Shown here piece after piece: positions 15,440 through 20,773 of a stretch of 27,115 bases of DNA. Location of the stretch: assembly GCA_035633255.1 (NCBI GenBank), contig DASQFD010000065.1, positions 1-27,115 of the forward strand, written 5' to 3'. Each line of letters begins with the position of its first letter. Position 1 is the first letter of the stretch. Both the position numbers and the translations under genes were made by a program. The notes under the pieces are model-generated. The model ran no database searches and had not been told where the DNA came from. It saw only the letters and a list, made by a program, of their open reading frames with translations. Source of the stretch: DASQFD01 sp035633255 (GTDB lineage Bacteria > Actinomycetota > Actinomycetes > Actinomycetales > Dermatophilaceae).

Positions 15440-16216
15440 ATGACCAGCGAGCCGACACCTGCCACCTCGGACACCCCGCTCGTCACCCGGCACGACGAGG
15501 ACCGGATCGCCGTCCTCACCCTGGACTCACCCGCCAACCGCAACGCCCTCTCCCGCCGCCTGGTCGCCGACCTCTCGGCCGCCCTGGCCACCGCCGGCGC
15601 GGACGAGAGCCTGCACGGGGTGCTGTTGCGCTCCTCGGGGACGGTCTTCTGCTCCGGTGCCGACCTGGGGGAGGCGGCGACCGTCGACATGGTCGAGAGC
15701 GCCCGCGGCATCATCGCGCTCCAGCGCCTCGTCGTGGCCGTGCCCGTGCCCGTGGTCGTCCGACTCGACGGGCCGGTGCGGGCCGGTGGCCTGGGCCTGG
15801 TGGCCAGCGCCGACCTCGCGGTATGCCGGGACGACGTCACCTTCGCGCTCACCGAGGTCCGCCTCGGGCTGGCCGCGGCGGTCATCTCGATCCCGCTGAC
15901 GGCGCGGCTGCCGGACCGGGTGGCGAGCGACTGGTTCCTCACCGGCCGGACGTTCGGGGCGGAGGAGGCGAGGGGCGGCGGGCTGGTCACCCGGGTCGCC
16001 CCGGCCGAGCAGCTCGACGGGGCCGTGGCCGCCGTCCTCGACGACCTGCGCGCCGGGCGGCGTCAGGGCCTGGTCGAGGGCAAGCGCCTGCTCACCACCG
16101 GGCTGCACGAGGCGTTCGACGCCCGCGGCGAGGAGATGGCCCGCCTGTCCGGCCTGCTCTTCCACTCCGAGGTGGCGCAGGAGGCGATGGCCGCGGCGCT
16201 GCCCCGGCGGGGCTGA
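15440..16216 (+). CDS. Enoyl-CoA hydratase/isomerase family protein (crotonase fold)
   Basis: 258 aa from ATG at 15440; an ATG nine bases earlier is possible. Crotonases hydrate or isomerise acyl-CoA thioesters. Oxyanion-hole segments SSGTVFCSGADLGE (66-78) and RLDGPVRAGGLGLVASADLAV (108-128) are present. Only the first of the two glutamates of classical hydratases is clear (ALTEVRLGL, Glu139), a pattern seen in several subgroups, so the exact reaction is open. CAGGAT 7 nt before the ATG could be a -10 element, making the mRNA leaderless. Codons 128-129 are GTA-TGC at a GTATGCC word. Confidence 0.88.
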   Translation: MTSEPTPATSDTPLVTRHDEDRIAVLTLDSPANRNALSRRLVADLSAALATAGADESLHGVLLRSSGTVFCSGADLGEAATVDMVESARGIIALQRLVVAVPVPVVVRLDGPVRAGGLGLVASADLAVCRDDVTFALTEVRLGLAAAVISIPLTARLPDRVASDWFLTGRTFGAEEARGGGLVTRVAPAEQLDGAVAAVLDDLRAGRRQGLVEGKRLLTTGLHEAFDARGEEMARLSGLLFHSEVAQEAMAAALPRRG

Positions 16217-16275
16217 GTCCCGGACCGGGCGCTCGCGCGGGTGCGCCTGTCGGTGGCCGCACCGACACTGGGGTC

Positions 16276-17772
16276 ATGACACGACCCGGGTATGCCGGCC
16301 GGCCGGCCTGCTCCATCATCCCGCCCTACCTGCTGCGCGCCCTGGCCGCCTCCGGCGACCCGCACCTGGCCGCGCACGCCGAGGCGACGCTGCGCCACGA
16401 CGCGCTGCACCACCGGCACCGGCACGGCGAGCACGGCGTGCTGCCCGGCGCCCGAAGCCGGGTGGTCGGGCCGCGTGGGACGCCGGCCGGCCCGAGCCGG
16501 AGCATCCACGACGCGGGGGGCGGCGAGCTGCTTCCGGGGCGGCTGGTGCGCGCCGAGGGGCAGCCGCCGACCGACGACCCGGCCGTGACCGAGGCGTACG
16601 ACGGGCTGGGGGCGACCTGGGAGCTGTACGCCACGGCATACGGGCGCAACTCCCTCGACGACCGGGGCCTGGGGCTGGTGGCGACGGTGCACTACGGCAC
16701 CGACTACGACAACGCCTTCTGGGACGGCTCGCAGATGGTCTTCGGCGACGGGGACGGCGAGGTCTTCCTCCGTTTCACCCGCAGCGTCGACGTCATCGGC
16801 CACGAGCTCACCCACGGGGTCACGCAGTTCACCTCGGGGCTGAACTACCAGGACCAGTCGGGGGCGCTCAACGAGTCGGTCTCCGACGTCTTCGGGGTGT
16901 TGACCGCCCAGCGGCTGCGCGGGCAGGGCGCCGCCGAGGCGGGCTGGCTCGTCGGGGCCGACCTGCTGGCGCCGGGGGTGGCCGGGGTGGCGCTGCGGTC
17001 GATGCGGGCGCCGGGCACCGCCTACGACGACCCGCGGCTCGGACGGGACCCGCAGCCGTCGCGGATGTCGGGGTACGTCGAGACGACGGACGACAACGGC
17101 GGCGTGCACATCAACTCCGGCATCCCGAACCACGCGTTCTACCTCCTCGCCACCGCGCTGGGGGGCAACGCGTGGGAGGTGCCGGGCCGGATCTGGTACG
17201 ACACGATCACCGGCGACATCCGCGCGGACTGCGACTTCGACACGTTCGCGCGGCTCACGGTCGGGACGGCGGAGCGGCGGCACGGCGCCGGGTCGGCCGA
17301 GGCGCGAGCGGTCGAGGAGGCCTGGCGCGAGGTCGAGGTGCTGGAGCCGGCCGCGGCCGCCACGGGGCCTACCGAAGGGTCCGGCGACGTCGGTCACCGT
17401 GGCCGGAGTGGGCCGTCGGGGGAGGACGCCAGCGCCGTCCCGACGCCCGAGACCGCGGTCGAGGTGCGCCGCACCGGTGGCGTGGCCGGGGTGACGCGGC
17501 AGCGCACCGTGACCCTCGGCGAGCTGCCCGACCCCGACACCGAGCGTTGGCAGCGGGTGCTCGCGCAGGGGGTGCTGCGGCGTCTCGCCGCCCGGGCCGA
17601 GGGCGCCGAGCACCCGGACGCGTTCTGCTACGGCGTGCGGTGCGAGCGTCCTCCGGTCGATGTCACCATCCCGGAGCCGGCCCTGGACCACGAGGTCAAG
17701 GCGCTGCTCGACCGCACCCTCCGCCACCGCTCGCCCGCAGACCCGCCCACCGCCCCGCCCCCCGCCGGCTGA
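16276..17772 (+). CDS. M4 (thermolysin/protealysin-type) metallopeptidase with C-terminal emfourin-like domain
   Basis: 498 aa from ATG. Residues 12-45 (CSIIPPYLLRALAASGD) match the short PPxxL propeptide of protealysin-type M4 enzymes; no signal peptide is visible. The catalytic domain has HELTH at 176-180 (zinc His176, His180, base Glu177), third zinc ligand Glu200 in NESVSD, and the transition-state His278 in GGVHINSGIPNHAFYLLA. After a linker (358-394) residues 395-483 resemble emfourin, the proteinaceous inhibitor of protealysin: VEVRRTGGVAGVTRQRTVTLGELP, then DAFCYGVRC and DHEVKALLDRTLR. Emfourin is usually a separate downstream gene; here protease and inhibitor are fused. Protealysin-like enzymes are mostly intracellular or used toward other bacteria or hosts; role here unknown. 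GACACT 6 nt before ATG could give a leaderless mRNA. Confidence 0.92.
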   Translation: MTRPGYAGRPACSIIPPYLLRALAASGDPHLAAHAEATLRHDALHHRHRHGEHGVLPGARSRVVGPRGTPAGPSRSIHDAGGGELLPGRLVRAEGQPPTDDPAVTEAYDGLGATWELYATAYGRNSLDDRGLGLVATVHYGTDYDNAFWDGSQMVFGDGDGEVFLRFTRSVDVIGHELTHGVTQFTSGLNYQDQSGALNESVSDVFGVLTAQRLRGQGAAEAGWLVGADLLAPGVAGVALRSMRAPGTAYDDPRLGRDPQPSRMSGYVETTDDNGGVHINSGIPNHAFYLLATALGGNAWEVPGRIWYDTITGDIRADCDFDTFARLTVGTAERRHGAGSAEARAVEEAWREVEVLEPAAAATGPTEGSGDVGHRGRSGPSGEDASAVPTPETAVEVRRTGGVAGVTRQRTVTLGELPDPDTERWQRVLAQGVLRRLAARAEGAEHPDAFCYGVRCERPPVDVTIPEPALDHEVKALLDRTLRHRSPADPPTAPPPAG

Positions 17773-17923
17773 CCGCCCCGCCCAACGCCGGCTGACCACC
17801 GCCGCCCCCGCCGCCCCGCCGACCGCCCACCGACCCGCCCACCGCCGGCTGACCGCCGCGGCCGGCGGCGCCGCGCCCACCCATCAGCCCGGCTGATTGC
17901 CCGGTCTGGGTTACCGGTGGTAG

Positions 17924-17963
17924 GTGTCAGTTCGGGGGGCCCATAGGCCCCGCGAACTGACAC
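17924..17963. repeat. 40-bp palindromic repeat, copy 1
   Basis: Arms GTGTCAGTTCG and CGAACTGACAC at the ends, with GGGGCC and GGCCCC inside, around a CATA centre: an almost perfect 18-19 bp stem with a 3-4 nt loop. Lies 150 bp after the M4 gene. Copies 2 and 3 are in the same orientation. Confidence 0.9.
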
Positions 17964-18172
17964 TTCGCTCGGAGCAGCGCTCGGCCCGCGCGAGCCGGTG
18001 GAGGCCCGTACTCGGGGGCCGCCGGGTCAGTTGCCGCCGCCCCCGCCCCCGCCCCCGCCGCCGACCGGCCCCCCGGGCCGGTGGAGGCACGTACTCGGGG
18101 GCCGCCGGGTCAGTTGCCGCCGCCCCCGCCGCCCGCGCCCACCCATCAGCCCGGCTGCTTGCTCGGTGCCGG

Positions 18173-18283
18173 TTACCGCCGGGTAGGTGTCAGTTGGGGG
18201 GGCCGATAGGCCCCGCGAACTGACACCTCGTGCGCCGGCGTGCGGGCGACGAGGTCGTCGAGCGTCGGCTGCGCCTCCGTCAC
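18173..18283 (-). pseudogene. Short 36-codon frame overlapping the acyltransferase stop, reading into the palindrome
   Basis: GTG at 18283 overlaps the acyltransferase TGA (GTGA), the junction seen at other true gene pairs in the window. The peptide starts VTEAQPTLDDLVARTPAHE, then continues through palindrome copy 2 (VSVRGAYRPPQL) and stops at 18173. The first 19 residues look like a normal protein start; the rest is repeat-encoded. Best explained as the head of a gene cut off by the repeat, but a real small protein cannot be excluded. Confidence 0.35.
18187..18226. repeat. 40-bp palindromic repeat, copy 2
   Basis: Same element with a GATA centre and one arm change (GTTGG for GTTCG). Just past the acyltransferase stop, where it would form a strong hairpin in that transcript. 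Confidence 0.9.
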
Positions 18284-19791
18284 CGCGCGGCCCCGGCCGG
18301 CGCGGGGGCGCCGCGGACCGCGAGGCGGAGGGCCACGAGACCGGCGCCGTACGCCGCCAGTGCGACGACCGGTATGCCGGCCGGCGCTGCGGCCGGTGAG
18401 AGCCCGCCGATGGTGAGGCGCACCAACGCGAGGCAGACGAGCAGGGTGCCGCCGACGAGGAGGGCGAGGTCCAGGGACGGACCTCGGCCGGGCGTCGCCA
18501 CCACCCGGGATGCCCCCGCCGACCCCGGCTCCCCCGCCGACCCCGGCTCCCCCGCCGACCTCGGCTCCCTCGGCTCCCCCGCCGACCTCGGCTCCCCCGG
18601 CTCCCCCGCCGACCCGGGCTCCCTCGGCTCCCCCGCTGCCGGGCCTGCCGGGCCTGCCGGCGCGCGCCGCCGAGCCGGACGCGGACGCTCCGCCCGGCCG
18701 ACCACGGCCAGGACGGCCACGAGGAGGGTGGCGAGCAGCAGGAGCCACGGCACCCGCAGCAGCCACCACTGGCCGCCGCCCGCCTCCGGCTGCGGCAGCG
18801 CACCCGCCGCGGCGAGGACGGAGGCGAGGAGCACCACCGGCACCATGTGCCAGAGGTAGAGCGACATGACGACGCCGTTCACGGCCACCGTGGCGGTCCA
18901 CACGCGGGGCCGGTGCGCCCACCGCGCCATCGGCCGGGCGAGGAGCAGGACCAGCCCGGCCTGGGCGGTGCCGAACGCGAGCAGGGCCAGCGACGGCGGT
19001 GCGGTGTTCTGCACCGCCTCGCCCGGGACGCCGACCATGCTCAACGGGTAGGGCCCGGCGACGAGGAGGGCGGTGGCGAGCAGCCCTCCGCCGGCGAGCA
19101 CGCGGGGCGCCCACGGCGAGCGCAGGAGCGTGTCGTCCTGCCACACGTGGCCGACCTGGGCGAAGAGGAGCCAACCGAGCAGGTAGGTCACCGCGCCGAC
19201 CGGCGGGGCGGCGCCCAGGAGGCGCGTGGCGTCCGCTGCCGCGACGAGCGCCACGGTGGCGGCCGGCGCCCGCCAGCCCCAGCGTCGGTGCAGCGCCACG
19301 GTGAGCGGGGTGAGCGCCACCACGGCGAGGTAGACGGCGAGGAACCACAGGGGGATGCCGACCAGCCACGCCGCCAGGCCGACGACGGCCGGGTCGGCCC
19401 CGAGCCCACGTGCGGTCACGGCCGCGGCGACCACGGACCCGACGAACACCGTCGTCGGGGCCAGCAGCCGGGCCGCCCGCTCACCCACCCAGCCGACCGC
19501 GGTCCGGCCGGCGGCCGACGCCGAGGTCCACGAGGCGGCGTTGGCGAAGCCGCCGACGAGGAAGACCACGGGCAGCACCTGGAACAGCCAGGTCAGGGCC
19601 GCGGTCCGCGGCTGGAGCTCGAGCAGGTTGGCCCCGGCGAGCCGGCCGTCGCCGCGTGCCTCCGGGACGACTGCCAGCCAGTGGCCCACGACGACCAGCA
19701 GGATGGCCGCGGCCCGCAGCAGGTCCACCGTGCGGTCGCGGGTCGGCGACGTGGCGGCAGCCATCGACCGCGCCGTCCGAACCGTCGCCAC
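18280..19791 (-). CDS. Acyltransferase 3 family membrane protein
   Basis: 503 aa from GTG at 19791, chosen because GGGAGGTGA lies just upstream; ATG at 19764 would also fit. The N-terminus RTVDLLRAAAILLVVVGHWLAVV carries the conserved Arg and His of acyltransferase-3 proteins, which transfer acyl groups to surface sugars or lipids. About ten hydrophobic segments follow (for example VLPVVFLVGGFA, WLVGIPLWFLAVYLAVVAL, VVMSLYLWHMVPVVLLA). Between the last helices a hydrophilic linker of GEPREPRSAGEP-type repeats (DNA 18510-18645) separates two more helices. Substrate unknown. It is flanked by palindrome copies 2 and 3 and stands opposite to its neighbours, suggesting a cassette. Confidence 0.88.
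   Translation of the reverse strand: MATVRTARSMAAATSPTRDRTVDLLRAAAILLVVVGHWLAVVPEARGDGRLAGANLLELQPRTAALTWLFQVLPVVFLVGGFANAASWTSASAAGRTAVGWVGERAARLLAPTTVFVGSVVAAAVTARGLGADPAVVGLAAWLVGIPLWFLAVYLAVVALTPLTVALHRRWGWRAPAATVALVAAADATRLLGAAPPVGAVTYLLGWLLFAQVGHVWQDDTLLRSPWAPRVLAGGGLLATALLVAGPYPLSMVGVPGEAVQNTAPPSLALLAFGTAQAGLVLLLARPMARWAHRPRVWTATVAVNGVVMSLYLWHMVPVVLLASVLAAAGALPQPEAGGGQWWLLRVPWLLLLATLLVAVLAVVGRAERPRPARRRAPAGPAGPAAGEPREPGSAGEPGEPRSAGEPREPRSAGEPGSAGEPGSAGASRVVATPGRGPSLDLALLVGGTLLVCLALVRLTIGGLSPAAAPAGIPVVALAAYGAGLVALRLAVRGAPAPAGAAR
18510..18645 (-). repeat. 9/18/27-bp tandem repeats inside the acyltransferase gene
   Basis: Repeated CTCCCCCGCCGACCCCGG and shorter CTCGGCTCCC units in multiples of 9 bp encode a Gly-Glu-Pro-rich linker. 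Frame is kept in all units, so length can vary without breaking the gene. Confidence 0.75.
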
Positions 19792-19843
19792 CCGCCTCAC
19801 CTCCCACCGTGCCGCGGTGGCGTGTGACCCGACAACGCCCGGG

Positions 19844-19888
19844 CCCGGCTCCACGGTGCCCGGCTCCACGGTGCCCGGCTCCACCGGG
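19844..19888. repeat. 15-bp tandem repeat, three units
   Basis: CCCGGCTCCACGGTG at 19844, 19859 and (with CCGGG end) 19874, directly before palindrome copy 3 in the divergent acyltransferase/thioesterase gap. Confidence 0.85.
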
Positions 19889-19890
19889 CC

Positions 19891-19930
19891 GTGTCAGTTC
19901 GGGGGGCCGATAGGCCCCGCGAACTGACAC
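19891..19930. repeat. 40-bp palindromic repeat, copy 3
   Basis: GATA-centred version of the same near-perfect palindrome, in the divergent gap about 100 bp upstream of the acyltransferase and 67 bp before the thioesterase, so here it cannot be a gene-end terminator for either neighbour. Confidence 0.9.
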
Positions 19931-19984
19931 GGTGCGCCCGGGCCCGGCTCCTCCCGACCCGGCTCCACCGGGCCCGCCGGGTCC

Positions 19985-19990
19985 TAGCAT
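19985..19990 (+). promoter_or_regulatory. Possible -10 element of a leaderless thioesterase mRNA
   Basis: TAGCAT ends 7 nt before the ATG at 19998, so transcription would begin at or beside the start codon. No Shine-Dalgarno precedes the ATG, as expected for leaderless actinobacterial genes. No clear -35. Confidence 0.45.
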
Positions 19991-19997
19991 CGGGTCC

Positions 19998-20438
19998 ATG
20001 ACCGCCGACACCCGCGGGCTGACCCGGGCCGACTTCGTGCACGTCGCCCGGGTCAGCACCCGGTGGTCGGACAACGACATGTTCGGGCACCTCAACAACG
20101 CGGTGTACTACGAGCTGTTCGACTCGGTCCTCAACGAGTGGCTGATGGCCGGCACGGGGATCGAGGAGTCGACCGCTCCGGTGATCGGGCTGGTGGTCGA
20201 GTCCTCGTGCCGCTTCCACCGCGAGCTCGCCTACCCCGGGCCGGTGGACGTCGCGCTCGTCGTCGAGCGCCTCGGGGAGCGCAGCCTGGTGCTCGGGCTG
20301 GGGGTCTTCGCCGCGGACGCCGACGAGATCGCCGCGCACGGCCGCTGGGCGCAGGTCTACGTCGACCGCGCGACCCGCCGGCCGGTGCCCGTTCCCACGC
20401 CGGTGCGCGCCCTCGCCGAGCGCTCGACCCGGGCCTGA
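19998..20438 (+). CDS. Acyl-CoA thioesterase, hotdog (4HBT) family
   Basis: 146 aa from ATG. Single hotdog fold: RVSTRWSDNDMFGHLNNAVYYELFDS (19-43) is the 4-hydroxybenzoyl-CoA thioesterase signature with the catalytic acidic residue expected at Asp27 and GHLNN after it; IGLVVESSCRFHRELAYPGPVDVALVVERLGERS is the long strand region. Hydrolyses an acyl-CoA; the chain is not deducible. A GC-rich hairpin lies 38 bp downstream. It is the last gene before gyrB. Confidence 0.9.
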   Translation: MTADTRGLTRADFVHVARVSTRWSDNDMFGHLNNAVYYELFDSVLNEWLMAGTGIEESTAPVIGLVVESSCRFHRELAYPGPVDVALVVERLGERSLVLGLGVFAADADEIAAHGRWAQVYVDRATRRPVPVPTPVRALAERSTRA

Positions 20439-20476
20439 CCAGCCCGCGCGTCGGCGCCGCGGCCACCGGGCGGGCG

Positions 20477-20502
20477 CCCGGTCTCCCGGCCCGGGAGCCG
20501 GG
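20477..20502 (+). terminator. GC-rich hairpin after thioesterase
   Basis: CCCGG-T-CTCCCGG, a 1-nt centre, CCGGGAG-CCGGG: a 12-bp stem with one bulged T and almost no loop. Position 38 bp past the stop suits a terminator, but no U-tract follows. Confidence 0.45.
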
Positions 20503-20628
20503 ACGAGGGAACGCCGCTCCGGGCCGCGAAGCCCCCCGGTCCCGTATCGGGAGTCACGACCACCCCGACGATGTCCACAGATCGGCCTCCACGGGCCTCC
20601 AGAGGCGTGTCGCACGCCGGTCGACCGG

Positions 20629-20634
20629 TAGAAT
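20629..20634 (+). promoter_or_regulatory. Probable gyrB promoter -10 (TAGAAT)
   Basis: TAGAAT is close to TATAAT and stands out in very GC-rich DNA. The -35 is poor (CGTGTC at 17-bp spacing), as in supercoiling-regulated gyr promoters of other bacteria. It predicts a leader of about 130 nt that includes the hairpin at 20708-20731. Confidence 0.45.
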
Positions 20635-20707
20635 GGTGGCGATCACCGCGCCCGCGGCCACCCCGGCCGTGGGCGCGTGCCATGCGCGCACCGCGTGCGG
20701 CGACCAC

Positions 20708-20731
20708 CCGGCATACCCGCAGGTATGCCGG
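20708..20731. repeat. Inverted GTATGCC pair, hairpin in gyrB leader
   Basis: CCGGCATACC, loop CGCA, GGTATGCCGG: a perfect 10-bp stem with 4-nt loop, 42 nt before the gyrB start. Each arm is one copy of the over-represented word. Confidence 0.8.
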
Positions 20732-20773
20732 CCGGTCCGGCCGCGTGCCCGGCGCCGTCGACGAAGGAGCACC

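Larger units (their letters stand above)
17773..18279. repeat. Non-coding repeat-rich region between M4 peptidase and acyltransferase
   Basis: No conserved gene. It contains three copies of a short block around GCCGGCTGACC (one at the M4 stop codon, others near 17790 and 17847), two copies of a 91/92-bp block (17873-17963 and 18135-18226, roughly four-fifths identical) that each end in the 40-bp palindrome, and between them a direct repeat of about 54 bp at 17994 and 18077 (83-bp period). Confidence 0.75.
20439..20773. other. gyrB upstream region
   Basis: 335 bp without a gene: the hairpin at 20477-20502, one DnaA-box-like ATGTCCACA (20571-20579), a -10-like TAGAAT (20629-20634) and the inverted pair of GTATGCC words in the presumed leader (20708-20731). 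Confidence 0.7.

Noticed and set aside
17773..17900. CRISPR-like spacing of the GCCGGCTGACC repeats
   Set aside because: Units are short, irregularly spaced and low complexity, with no spacer structure or cas genes.
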